Below, one piece after another: positions 26,598-36,500 of a DNA stretch of 64,000 bases. The translations under genes and the position numbers were made by a program. The stretch lies in contig NZ_NGJN01000002.1 of assembly GCF_002266855.1 (NCBI RefSeq), positions 372,001-436,000 of the forward strand, read 5' to 3'. Source of the stretch: Winogradskyella aurantia (GTDB lineage Bacteria > Bacteroidota > Bacteroidia > Flavobacteriales > Flavobacteriaceae). Position 1 is the first letter of the stretch, and each line of letters begins with the position of its first letter. The notes beneath the pieces are model-generated. The model ran no database searches. It saw only the letters and a program-made list of their open reading frames with translations, and was not told the origin of the DNA.

Positions 26598-26831
26598 AAT
26601 GTAATTGGTTTAAAAGGTTAATTAATAGCTTACCAAACACAAAAAAACTAAAGCCTTATGACTTTAATCAAATAGGAATAGGTTCGTAAAAATGGGGGCA
26701 ATTATATTAAGTATTAATTGCTATACTTTATGTGATGTGAAGATAATTATATCGTAAAAGTAAGAAAAATATTCATATCAACTATATGTGAAAAATAATT
26801 TAAATCAAAAAGGGTAATCACTTTAGAAAAG

Positions 26832-28070
26832 TTAAATAGTAATCTCGATTTGATTATTTAAGATATCCTTGAACGTTTCAGATTTTCTAATAAGATGTGC
26901 TTTACCTTTATGAAAAAGAACTTCAGCAGGGCGATACCGTGAGTTGTAATTACTCGCCATAGTAAAACAATAGGCACCTGCATTTTTGAAGCATAGAATA
27001 TCACCTTCCTTGATTTCAGTAATACGTCTGTTGTTGGCAAAGGTATCCGTTTCACAGATATAGCCTACTACAGAGTAAAAACGCTCTTTCCCTTCAGGAT
27101 TTGAAAGGTTAATGATTTCGTGTTGTGAACCGTAGAGCATGGGTCGTATTAAATGATTAAACCCAGAATCTACTTGTGCAAAAACCGTAGACGTAGTTTG
27201 CTTTACCACATTAACCTTGGTTAAAAACACACCGGACTCACTCACTAAAAATTTTCCGGGTTCAAAAGAAAGGGTTAGGTCTCTCCCATAGTCAGAACAA
27301 AAGTCGTTAAAGCGCTTAGACAGTTTTGTGCCAAGCTCCTCTATGTTAGTTTCAACATCACCAGGCTTGTAAGGGACCTTGAATCCGGAACCGAAATCAA
27401 TGAATTCGAGGTTTTTGAAATTTTTAGCGGTTTCGAACAGAATTTCACTAGCGTACAAAAACACTTCAATATCAAGAATATCACTGCCCGTATGCATATG
27501 TACCCCATTGACCGTCATACCCGTATTTTCCACAATACGCAACAGAAGTGGGATTTGATGAATAGAAATCCCAAATTTGCTGTCTATATGTCCTACCGAA
27601 ATATTGGTATTGCCACCAGCCATAACATGAGGATTAATGCGTATACATACAGGGGTATTGGGATGCTTACTTCCAAATTGCTCTAAAATTGACAAGTTAT
27701 CGATGTTGATTTGCACCCCTAATGATGCGACCGTTTCAATCTCTTCCAATGACACCCCATTTGGAGTATAAATAATGTCTTGCGGCTCAAATCCTGCTCT
27801 CAGTCCCAATTGTACTTCTTGAATAGAAACGGTGTCTAGACCAGAGCCTAGGGTCTTAAAGAGTTTTAGAACTGAAATATTAGACAAGGCCTTAACAGCA
27901 TAATTCAGTTTTAGATTTTCTACACTATTAAACGCTTCTGTGAGCCGGTTGTATTGATGGATAATTTTTTCCGAATTATAAACATAAACCGGGCTACCAA
28001 ATTCTTCTGCTATCTGTAAAAGTTGTGTTTCCAAACCAAAATATTTATTCAAATCTAATTTTTTTATCAC
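26832..28070 (-). CDS. lysA: diaminopimelate decarboxylase
   Basis: This PLP enzyme converts meso-diaminopimelate to lysine. The 412-residue length fits LysA. Lys60 in NYAVKALSN is the PLP-binding lysine. HMHTGSDI and the Gly-rich EFIDFGSGF carry cofactor-binding residues, and CETDTFA near the C-terminus holds the active-site Cys that acts across the dimer. The only usable start is a GTG at 28070; no in-frame ATG exists between the upstream stop and residue 1. The gene is a single transcription unit, divergent from sucC. dapD lies elsewhere in this window. Confidence 0.94.
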   Translation of the reverse strand: MIKKLDLNKYFGLETQLLQIAEEFGSPVYVYNSEKIIHQYNRLTEAFNSVENLKLNYAVKALSNISVLKLFKTLGSGLDTVSIQEVQLGLRAGFEPQDIIYTPNGVSLEEIETVASLGVQINIDNLSILEQFGSKHPNTPVCIRINPHVMAGGNTNISVGHIDSKFGISIHQIPLLLRIVENTGMTVNGVHMHTGSDILDIEVFLYASEILFETAKNFKNLEFIDFGSGFKVPYKPGDVETNIEELGTKLSKRFNDFCSDYGRDLTLSFEPGKFLVSESGVFLTKVNVVKQTTSTVFAQVDSGFNHLIRPMLYGSQHEIINLSNPEGKERFYSVVGYICETDTFANNRRITEIKEGDILCFKNAGAYCFTMASNYNSRYRPAEVLFHKGKAHLIRKSETFKDILNNQIEITI

Positions 28071-28214
28071 ACCCCATCTATGTTCACTAACATTTATTTC
28101 AAAATATTTACATTATGTTAATTATATAACACTAGTATTTAGGATTTCAGAATGGTTTTACTAGATTTTCAAATTCTCAAAAGAAAAGGGTTTTAATTTC
28201 ACCTCAAAAATTAT

Positions 28215-28245
28215 TTGAGAAACGCAATTAGTATGCTTATTTTTG
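28215..28245 (+). promoter_or_regulatory. Bacteroidetes-type promoter of sucC
   Basis: TTG at 28215-28217, a 20-nt spacer, then TATTTTTG at 28238-28245, matching the Bacteroidetes sigma-A consensus TTG ... TAnnTTTG. The expected start point leaves a leader of about 20 nt before the sucC ATG at 28271. Confidence 0.75.
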
Positions 28246-28270
28246 CCCAACAAAAAATGACTGACAACAA

Positions 28271-29461
28271 ATGAATTTACACGAATATCAAGGTAAGGAA
28301 TTATTAAGCAGTTTTGGTGTGCGTATACAGCGCGGAATAGTGGCTAAAAATGCTAAAGAAGCAGTAGATGCTGCCAAACAATTGACGGTGGAGACGGGAA
28401 CAGCATGGTATGTGGTTAAAGCGCAGGTGCACGCTGGCGGACGCGGAAAAGGCGGTGGTGTAAAACTGGCGAAAAACCTTCAAGAAGTTGAGGATATTGC
28501 AGGTCAAATTATAGGTATGAATCTGGTAACACCTCAAACTTCAAAAGAAGGGAAGAAGGTGCATCAAGTTCTCATTGCCGAAGATGTCTATTATCCAGGT
28601 GACAATGAACCCGAAGAATATTATATGTCTGTATTGTTGAACAGAAGTACGGGTAAAAATATGATTATGTATTCAACAGAAGGCGGTATGGATATTGAGC
28701 AAGTTGCTGAAGAAACACCACACTTAATTTTTACTGAAGAAATAGATCCTACCTTAGGCATTTTACCTTTTCAAGCACGCCGAGTAGCTTTTAATCTTGG
28801 TTTGTCAGGTACAGCGTTTAAGGAAATGACCAAATTTGTTACGGCACTTTATACAGCATATGTAAAATCTGATGCTTCGTTATTTGAAATTAACCCCGTC
28901 CTAAAAACCAGTGATGATAAAATTATGGCAGTAGACTCTAAAGTAACTTTAGATGATAATGCTTTATATAGACATAGGGATTTAGCACAACTAAGAGATT
29001 TACGAGAGGAAAACCCGATTGAGGTAGAAGCTGGTTCATTAGGTTTAAATTATGTTGACCTAGATGGCAACGTGGGTTGTATGGTAAATGGTGCTGGATT
29101 AGCTATGGCCACAATGGATTTGATAAAACAAGCTGGTGGTGAGCCTGCCAATTTCCTTGATGTTGGTGGTACGGCCGATGCAGCGAGGGTGGAGGCAGCC
29201 TTTAAGATTATTCTCAAAGACCCTAATGTGAAAGCCATCCTCATTAATATTTTTGGTGGTATTGTACGATGCGATCGTGTGGCGCAAGGTGTGATTGATG
29301 CCTACAAAAACATGGGTAATATCACAGTACCAATTATCGTGCGTTTACAAGGCACCAATGCCGATATAGCAAAAGACTTAATTGATAATTCTGGATTAGA
29401 TGTGTTAAGCGCAACAGAATTCCAAGAGGCGGCAGATAAAGTACAAGAGGTTTTATCTTAA
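28271..29461 (+). CDS. sucC: succinyl-CoA ligase (ADP-forming) subunit beta
   Basis: A TCA-cycle enzyme subunit with the ATP-grasp fold (396 residues, standard length). It has the opening [12 protein letters not shown], the ATP-site [18 protein letters not shown], the magnesium region SLFEINPV and MAVDSKV, and the C-terminal [13 protein letters not shown]. The alpha subunit gene sucD is not adjacent; unlinked sucC and sucD are usual in flavobacteria. It has its own promoter and a strong terminator, so it is monocistronic. Confidence 0.97.
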   Translation: MNLHEYQGKELLSSFGVRIQRGIVAKNAKEAVDAAKQLTVETGTAWYVVKAQVHAGGRGKGGGVKLAKNLQEVEDIAGQIIGMNLVTPQTSKEGKKVHQVLIAEDVYYPGDNEPEEYYMSVLLNRSTGKNMIMYSTEGGMDIEQVAEETPHLIFTEEIDPTLGILPFQARRVAFNLGLSGTAFKEMTKFVTALYTAYVKSDASLFEINPVLKTSDDKIMAVDSKVTLDDNALYRHRDLAQLRDLREENPIEVEAGSLGLNYVDLDGNVGCMVNGAGLAMATMDLIKQAGGEPANFLDVGGTADAARVEAAFKIILKDPNVKAILINIFGGIVRCDRVAQGVIDAYKNMGNITVPIIVRLQGTNADIAKDLIDNSGLDVLSATEFQEAADKVQEVLS

Positions 29462-29484
29462 GAAAGCTTATTTTAAATTTTTAG

Positions 29485-29511
29485 AAGCACCTTTAACAAG
29501 GTGCTTTTTTT
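29485..29511 (+). terminator. rho-independent terminator of sucC
   Basis: A perfect 9-bp stem (AAGCACCTT / AAGGTGCTT) with a 4-nt loop followed by a T-run (29505-29511), 23 bp after the sucC stop. The T-run overlaps the stop codon of the converging cysH gene. On the minus strand the hairpin is followed only by a mixed A/T stretch, so it would be weaker in that direction. Confidence 0.88.
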
Positions 29512-30211
29512 ATAAATGTAATCCACACTCCGTTTTTGGACTATTGTTCCATCTACCTGTGCGATCTTCTCCAGGAACTGTACAATGTTTGCATCCAATA
29601 GAATGGTAACCTTTAGCGACAAGGGGATGAAAAGGAAGATTGTGTTCTTCGATATAACTATCGCGCTGCGCTTTACTGATGTCCAATAGCGGATAAAATT
29701 TTAAAATATCACCTCTTAATTCAAACGTGTCCAAAGTTGCTCTGTGATCGCTTTGCCATTTCATGAGTCCCGAGACCCAAACCTTATATTTACTTTTAAT
29801 AGCATCAAGCGGATTTACCTTATTTATGGAGCAACAGAAATCGGGATTCTTTTTCCAGGTTTCGTCCTTAGATGTAAATTCGTGTTCTTCCTTAAGGGCA
29901 CTAATAGAGGTTACCTTAAGTCCGTAGGTTTTGGTTAGTTGTTCCTTATAAGCTAGGGTCTCTTCAAAATGATAGCCCGTGTCTATAAAGAAGACCTCTT
30001 GGTCCGTATTGATGTCTGAAAAAAGTTTTAGCAAGAAGGCCGATGTTGCGGCAAAAGAACTTGTAAGCATCACCTCCGTAACATCAAAATCCACGTATAA
30101 TTGCTTGATGCGTTCTCTCACCGTTAAAGGTTTGTATTTTACATTCAAACGCTTTAAGGTGTCTTCGGAAATTTGGAATTTTGGTGTTAAGGAATTTGAA
30201 GTTTCAAACAT
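29510..30211 (-). CDS. cysH: phosphoadenylyl/adenylyl-sulfate reductase
   Basis: This enzyme reduces activated sulfate to sulfite. The 233-residue protein has the nucleotide-binding SSFAATSAFLLKLF-type loop, DTGYHFEET, and CCSINKVNPL. The C-terminal ECGLH motif carries the catalytic cysteine. It also contains a second cysteine pair (GCKHC). With the CC pair this makes the CC...CxxC set that binds a 4Fe-4S cluster, so adenylyl-sulfate (APS) may be the substrate rather than PAPS. No other sulfate-assimilation gene is next to it. Confidence 0.93.
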   Translation of the reverse strand: MFETSNSLTPKFQISEDTLKRLNVKYKPLTVRERIKQLYVDFDVTEVMLTSSFAATSAFLLKLFSDINTDQEVFFIDTGYHFEETLAYKEQLTKTYGLKVTSISALKEEHEFTSKDETWKKNPDFCCSINKVNPLDAIKSKYKVWVSGLMKWQSDHRATLDTFELRGDILKFYPLLDISKAQRDSYIEEHNLPFHPLVAKGYHSIGCKHCTVPGEDRTGRWNNSPKTECGLHL

Positions 30212-30294
30212 CTATTTATTAATAAGGATATTGCAAGGTATTAGCTTAAGCTTAGAAAGAAAAACAAACTGTCAGCTTTTACGAAGTTCACAAA

Positions 30295-30537
30295 TTAAGG
30301 CTTCTTTTTTTGAGGTTTTGGCATTGGCCCTCTTAAATGGATAATTAATCCATTAAGAAAATTCCTGAGTATTTGGTCGCCACATTCCATGTATTTTGGA
30401 TGGTCCTCTTTTCTGAAAAAGGCATTGAGTTCGCTCTTGGATACTCTGAAATCCACCAATTCCAATATCTTTATGATGTCGTCGTCTCTCAACTTATGGG
30501 CTACTCTTAATTTTTTAAATATATCATTATTGGTCAT
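30295..30537 (-). CDS. DUF1456 family protein, single-repeat form
   Basis: An 80-residue protein with one DUF1456 unit: NNDIFKKLRVAHKLRDDDIIKIL, then FRVSKSELNAFFRKEDHP, then CGDQILRNFLNGLIIHLRG. The well-known member YehS of E. coli is about twice as long and carries two such units; this one has a single unit and a Lys/Pro-rich tail. The function of the family is unknown. A candidate -7 element TACCTTTG lies at 30562-30569. Confidence 0.85.
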   Translation of the reverse strand: MTNNDIFKKLRVAHKLRDDDIIKILELVDFRVSKSELNAFFRKEDHPKYMECGDQILRNFLNGLIIHLRGPMPKPQKKKP

Positions 30538-31028
30538 TTCAAAATACGTTTACAATATGCACAAAGGTAAGCATCAGTAAAAAGAATCGATTTAAAATTC
30601 TAAGAATGTTGCTGCCTTACTCGTGCTCCGGAATTCTAATGCACCGGCAGCATACTTCCAAATAAAGATAAATAAATAAAACGAATAGGAGCTATATCGC
30701 ATGTAGTCATGGAAATGGCGTTTGCTAGAATCTTACAAAATTTTAGTTGATGACACCAAATATTTTTAATCATAGCTTTTTAAGAAGCTCCATCGTAAAA
30801 TATGTAACTTATATGTAATCAGCGTATTGAATAAGGGTGTTTTGATAAAATATCGACTTAATTAAATCAAAGATAACACGCAATAGTGCACTATACGGGG
30901 TGTTTGAGAATGATAAACGTTTAAATTTTCCGACTAAGTACAATTTGTTTTTCGATGAGATACACCATATCAACGACAATAAAATAATGCAACGTTTTAA
31001 CTTTACTACATATTAAATACCCTCACAA
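30538..31028. other. 490-bp region without a gene
   Basis: No credible ORF was found on either strand. Seen here are a -7 element for the DUF1456 gene (TACCTTTG, 30562-30569, minus strand) and a GC-rich hairpin at 30610-30652, with outer arms TGCTGCC / GGCAGCA and inner arms GTGC / GCAC. The remainder is AT-rich and contains a possible promoter for the TerB-like gene close to its start. It is long for this compact genome and could hold a small RNA. Confidence 0.5.
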
Positions 31029-31430
31029 ATGATCAACCGCGCTGAAAAATTAAGCCTACTATCTGAAATGATTGCATTTGCCCAGATAGACGACAATATA
31101 AAATCTATTGAGTATAACTTTTTGTTGAGTATTGCTGAGCAATTAGAAATTTCTAAGGAAGATTTTGAGTATTTGTTTAAGCATCCTGTTACGTATGTTC
31201 ACTTAAAAACGCATAGTGAGCGTATAGTTCAATTTCACAGGCTGGTCTTATTGATGAACCTCGACCAAACTATATCCCCTAAGCAGCTAGTTAAAATCCA
31301 TAATTTTGGTTTGCGTATGGGCTTAAGTCATGAATCTATAAACCGCGTGTTGGATTTAATGGACAGTTTCCCGAATAAGATTGTACCTCCAGATTTTTTG
31401 ATCGATATATTTAAGGTGCAATACAACTAG
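31029..31430 (+). CDS. TerB-like helical protein
   Basis: A 133-residue soluble, all-helical protein. The first half, MIAFAQIDDNIKSIEYNFLLSIAEQLEISKEDFEYLF, has the order of a TerB/YebE-type repeat: helix, acidic turn, Glu, then a second helix. The usual acidic motif is weaker here. Relatives next to uvrB are sometimes named excinuclease subunits, but nothing in the sequence supports nuclease function. The gene faces uvrB tail to tail, with 69 bp between them. Confidence 0.65.
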   Translation: MINRAEKLSLLSEMIAFAQIDDNIKSIEYNFLLSIAEQLEISKEDFEYLFKHPVTYVHLKTHSERIVQFHRLVLLMNLDQTISPKQLVKIHNFGLRMGLSHESINRVLDLMDSFPNKIVPPDFLIDIFKVQYN

Positions 31431-31499
31431 TATTGTTCCATTTTAAGTGTGAGATGAGGCTAAGTTTCTCTGATGAGGGTTGCCGGTTTCACTTAACGC

Positions 31500-33509
31500 T
31501 TACTTTAATTTTAAGGTTTCCAACCGCTCTTGATAGGCTGTGATTTCATCCCTAAATCTTGCAGCTTCCATAAAATCAAGTGCTTTTGCTGCCTGTTCCA
31601 TTTGTTTCCGCTTTTCTCTTATTTTCTTTTCTAAATCACTTTTTGAGAGATACTTGCTTTCAGGTTCAGCTGCTATTTTAGCCTCTAGCTCGGTTTTATA
31701 TGTACTTACTGAATTTTTTGCCAATGCACTATCTAGACTTTTATTCAGAGCCGTTGGTGTAATGTTGTTGGCGATGTTATAGGCAATTTGTTTTTCCCGT
31801 CTGTAATTTGTTTCGTCAATCGTACGTTGCATACTTTTTGTAATCGTATCCGCATACATAATGGCTTTACCATTTAAGTTCCTTGCTGCTCGTCCTACAG
31901 TCTGTGTTAAGGACCTATTCGATCTTAAGAAGCCTTCTTTGTCGGCGTCTAAAATCGCAACTAAGGATACTTCAGGAAGGTCTAGTCCTTCACGCAACAA
32001 ATTGACACCCACAAGAACATCAAAAATACCTTTTCGGAGATCCTGCATAATTTCTACGCGTTCCAAAGTATCAACATCACTGTGTATATAGCGGCAACGG
32101 ATGGCAATGCGAGTCAAATATTTAACTAATTCCTCTGCCATTCTTTTTGTTAGAGTAGTCACAAGTGTGCGTTCATCTTTTTCTACCCTGTTTTGTATTT
32201 CCTCAATAAGGTCGTCTATTTGATTAAGACTTGGTCTGACCTCTATAACTGGATCAAGAAGGCCTGTAGGGCGAATGACCTGCTCAACATAAACGCCACC
32301 TGTTTTTTCCATTTCATAATCCGCTGGAGTTGCACTGACATAAATCACCTGATTTTGCAGGGCCTCAAACTCTTCAAACTTTAAGGGCCTATTATCCATG
32401 GCGGCAGGTAGTCTAAAGCCATATTCTACTAAATTCTCCTTACGACTACGGTCACCACCATACATAGCGTGGACTTGGGAAATGGTGACATGGCTCTCAT
32501 CTACTACCATTAAGTAATCATCAGGAAAATAATCTAATAAACAGAATGGTCTTGTACCTGGCGATCTGCCGTCTAAATAGCGCGAATAGTTTTCAATACC
32601 AGAGCAGTAACCCAATTCGCGAATCATTTCTAGGTCAAACTCCGTGCGTTCCTTAAGGCGTTTGGCTTCGAGGTGTTTTCCAATATCCTTAAAGTAGTCG
32701 TGTTGCTTTACTAAATCATCTTGAATATCCTTAATAGCATTTTGAAGAACCTCAGGTGAGGTAACAAACATATTTGCTGGATATATATTCAGCCGATCGT
32801 AACGTTCCAATATTTCATTAGTCTGAACATCAAAGGCTTCAATTTCTTCGATTTCATCGCCAAAAAAATGTATTCTAAAAGCATTGTTTGAATAACCAGG
32901 AAACACATCTACTGTGTCCCCTTTGATTCTGAAATTACCATTCTTAAAATCCGCTTCAGTTCTAGAATAAAGGCTTTGTACGAGTTTATGCAGTAAAGCA
33001 GTCCTTGATATGACCTGGTCACGCTCCAGACTAATGACATTTTTTTGAAACTCTACAGGATTTCCAATACCGTAAAGGCAGGATACAGAAGCAACCACTA
33101 AAACATCACGACGACCAGAGAGCAGTGATGACGTTGTGCTTAAACGCATTTTCTCTATTTCCTCATTAATCGACAGGTCTTTTTCTATATACACTCCTGA
33201 AACAGGAATGTAGGCTTCCGGTTGATAATAGTCGTAATAAGACACAAAATATTCTACGGCATTTTCGGGAAAGAACTGCTTGAATTCCGAGTATAGCTGG
33301 GCGGCTAAGGTTTTATTATGGGCCAAGACCAAGGTTGGTCGCTGTACTTTTTCTATGACATTTGCAACCGTAAAGGTTTTACCTGAACCGGTAACACCAA
33401 GAAGTGTTTGGTACTTTTCGTTTGAAGAAATACCATCCGCTAGCTGCTGGATAGCTTCCGGTTGATCACCAGTAGGTTTAAAGCCTGACTCAATTTTAAA
33501 TCGCATCAT
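31500..33509 (-). CDS. uvrB: excinuclease ABC subunit B
   Basis: Helicase-like subunit of nucleotide excision repair. The 669-residue protein has Walker A (GVTGSGKTFT), the beta-hairpin region YYDYYQPEAYIP, DEXH-like motif II (VVDESHVT), SATPADYE, and C-terminal helicase motif VI (QTVGRAARN). The C-terminal UVR domain (about 630-665), which contacts UvrC, is present. Two ATGs occur in tandem (33509, 33506). The -7 promoter element ends 1 nt upstream of the first, so a leaderless mRNA beginning at one of the ATGs is likely. Confidence 0.97.
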   Translation of the reverse strand: MMRFKIESGFKPTGDQPEAIQQLADGISSNEKYQTLLGVTGSGKTFTVANVIEKVQRPTLVLAHNKTLAAQLYSEFKQFFPENAVEYFVSYYDYYQPEAYIPVSGVYIEKDLSINEEIEKMRLSTTSSLLSGRRDVLVVASVSCLYGIGNPVEFQKNVISLERDQVISRTALLHKLVQSLYSRTEADFKNGNFRIKGDTVDVFPGYSNNAFRIHFFGDEIEEIEAFDVQTNEILERYDRLNIYPANMFVTSPEVLQNAIKDIQDDLVKQHDYFKDIGKHLEAKRLKERTEFDLEMIRELGYCSGIENYSRYLDGRSPGTRPFCLLDYFPDDYLMVVDESHVTISQVHAMYGGDRSRKENLVEYGFRLPAAMDNRPLKFEEFEALQNQVIYVSATPADYEMEKTGGVYVEQVIRPTGLLDPVIEVRPSLNQIDDLIEEIQNRVEKDERTLVTTLTKRMAEELVKYLTRIAIRCRYIHSDVDTLERVEIMQDLRKGIFDVLVGVNLLREGLDLPEVSLVAILDADKEGFLRSNRSLTQTVGRAARNLNGKAIMYADTITKSMQRTIDETNYRREKQIAYNIANNITPTALNKSLDSALAKNSVSTYKTELEAKIAAEPESKYLSKSDLEKKIREKRKQMEQAAKALDFMEAARFRDEITAYQERLETLKLK

Positions 33510-33510
33510 G

Positions 33511-33541
33511 CAAAGTTACGATAAACATGCGCTTAATTCAA
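33511..33541 (-). promoter_or_regulatory. promoter of uvrB, abutting the start codon
   Basis: On the minus strand TTG (33539-33541), a 20-nt spacer, then TAACTTTG (33511-33518), matching the Bacteroidetes consensus. The -7 box ends 1 nt before the first ATG, so transcription should start in or at the tandem ATGs. Confidence 0.78.
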
Positions 33542-33550
33542 GCTGCTTTT

Positions 33551-36500
33551 TTACCGTTTAATAGTAAAGTGCCCCTTTATTTGGAAAGATTGATCTCCAC
33601 GCTTTATATCTGCGACAAACCAATAGTCACTTGAGGGCAGCTTGGTGCCGTTATAAGTGCCATCCCAACCGGGTGTGTCTGCGCTTATGACCTTTACAAG
33701 TTTACCATAGCGGTCAAATATATGAATTACTGTTCCTGGCAAGGTTTCAATACCGACAATATGCCAGGTATCAAAATAGCCATCGTTATTTGGTGTCATG
33801 AATTTTGGGATATCTACAACTAAGACTTCCTTTGTAACCTGGGCACAACCATTGAGGTCTATAATGGTTACTGTATGATAACCCATACTAACATTGTTGA
33901 ATACATTTGATTCTTGGGGTACGCCTCCATCTAATTGATACAGGTAATTGCCAATTCCGCTAATAGTTACTGTTATGTTATTTGGGTCGGAAAAATCAAT
34001 GATTTCAGTAGCTTCTATCGTCGCAGCTTCGGATTCTATAACCTCAAAAGTTTCCATATTTTCACAGCCAAATTCAGAGGTGATACGGACCCAATATGTT
34101 CCGATAGTTGTTATTACAATTTCGGGGGAAGTTTCACCTGTGGACCATTGGTAGCTGTCTGATGCATTGTTAGTGTTGGCCGAAACCAATAATGGAAGGT
34201 TATTCAAGCAAATTACCTGATCTCCGATGTCAATAATAGGTAAGGGGTTAATGACCACATTGAATAGGGTTGTATCATAACATCCAGTGCTATTATTTTC
34301 CAATCGTACGTATATGATTTCCCCATCGAATGCAAAATAATCCACATCTACTGGTGAATTGCCAGTATCTGCATCTTCCATGCTGTTATGATATGATACG
34401 GTGAGGCCAGATGCATCTTGGTTACCTAAAACCGTAGCATTTTGCAGGTTAAGATCAAACTGAAAAAGACCATCGAAATCATCATCACAAACTATTAAAT
34501 CATTAGGTTGGTTAGCGGTCGGTAATGTATTGACAATCAAATTAAATTGATAAATAATAAAGCATTCTGTTTCTGTGAATTGAGCCCTTAAATACAGGAT
34601 GTCAGAATTACTTTGATACGTGTAATCGAGATTTAGCGCATTGTTATTTGAAATCGCATCTGTTTCACTTGAGAAATAACTAAATACAATACCTGCCATA
34701 TTGGTTACAGCAAAAGCACTGATCTCATTTAAATCGAAAAAATTATCATCATTAGCACAAATATTGTAGTTGACGAAATCAGTAATGATTGGTGGAAGAT
34801 TAACAATAATGTCTATAGGTACCAGGGTGTAACAGTCAGATACGGTATTGGTAACCTTAACATAAACCGTTTGGGTAATACTGCTTGTAGTATAATTATT
34901 GGGGTCATTAATTGAATTCTGGTTTAATTCGGCATCTTCAATGGTTTCATAATATTGGATTTCAATATCATCTTGTCTTACGTCTAAAATATCAATGTCT
35001 ACATCGGTTAAATTGACGGTAACGATAGCGTCATAATTATCGTCGCATACTTCAAGTGGTAAGGTCGGGTTTACAGTAGGGACCTGAATAACGTTCAAAA
35101 CAAATGAGCTAATGGAATTACAAATAGTACCATTATCAATTTGAACGTAGATTTGTTGCGGATTGACTGTATTTGTAAAGTTTATAGGTAAAGGTTCGGT
35201 GCTATTTACAGCATCCGTTTCATTGGCATAAAACGAGATATTTTGAATATCCGGGAATCCGGCTTGGATTTCTTCAATTTTAGCCGATAGATTAAAGGTT
35301 TCTTGGCCATCATTAGACATGTCATCACATACAAACCAATTGGTAGGTTCATTAAATTCAGGATTGGTCCCTACTTCAATAGTAAAAGAAGATGTCATAA
35401 AACAACTTTCATCTGTGTCATTCTCAACCCTTATATAAATAGTTTGGGGATTGCTACTGTTCTCAAAAGCGTTTTCCTTATCTATGGGGTTTGTTTTGGT
35501 ATTGGCCTCAGATTCGCTTAAATAGTAAGATACGTTCTTACCAGTTTGTCCATTGAGCGCCTCTGCATCTTTAGTTAGAAAGAAAAATTCACCTATACCA
35601 TCACTTTCATTTTCACAGATGTTGTAGGCACTCATTTCATTATTCACAGTTCCTACATAGGGTAGGGTATTGACAATTATTAACAACTCCTCAACGGAGT
35701 AGCAGCCGGTATTATCATTTTCAATTCTGATGTATATAGTCTCAGTTTGAGCTTGATAATTGGTAATGTTGGATATGGCGTTTACATCTGAATTTGCGTC
35801 TGATAGGGAATTGTGCAACGAAACCGTTCTGTCTTCTGTTTGACTTAACGCTTCAGAGACCGAAGTTGACAGATCGATAACAGTTACGCCGTCCCTGTCT
35901 GCGTCGCATATTATTATAGTGTTGGGAGTACTACTCTCTGGGGCTAAAAGAACCTCAACCATAAAGGAGTTAATATCAGCACAACCTGTTTCGTCTGATG
36001 CAACCCTAGGATATAAGGTGAAGGGATTTGTGCTATTGTCGTACAAGTTGGGAAGGGCATTGGTATTATCTTCAGCATCAGCTTCTGTTAAAAAATAGGT
36101 TACACTATAATCTGAAGCTCCACCAGTGACCAAATTATCAAAATTAGAGAGTTCAGTGGTTGTTAGGCCATCTTGGTCGTCATCGCAAACTGTAAGCGTA
36201 CCAACTGAAGTGAATTCTTGAATTGGGTTAAGAACAATTTGAATATCGGCTACATCGGTGCATGTGGGACTGGACAATCTAAGATATATAGTTTGTGGAT
36301 TGCTCAGGGAACTATAACTCACACTTTGGTCGATGGCGTTGACTCCATTATCACGATCAGTTTCTGTCTCATAAAACTCAATAGTAATATCTGGAATATC
36401 CCTCATAATACGAGAGGCTATTGCCCCAAAATCAATTTCCTCCTCCTGATCATTGTCAATATCACAAATCGAAACATCATCAAGATTTGTGGCGGTTAGG

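Noticed and set aside
31029..31430. Excinuclease-subunit label for the small gene next to uvrB
   Set aside because: The protein is helical and TerB-like, without any UvrB or UvrC motif.
36218..36499. 93-codon plus-strand ORF inside the T9SS repeat protein
   Set aside because: It is antisense to conserved repeats on the minus strand and has no promoter or family match.
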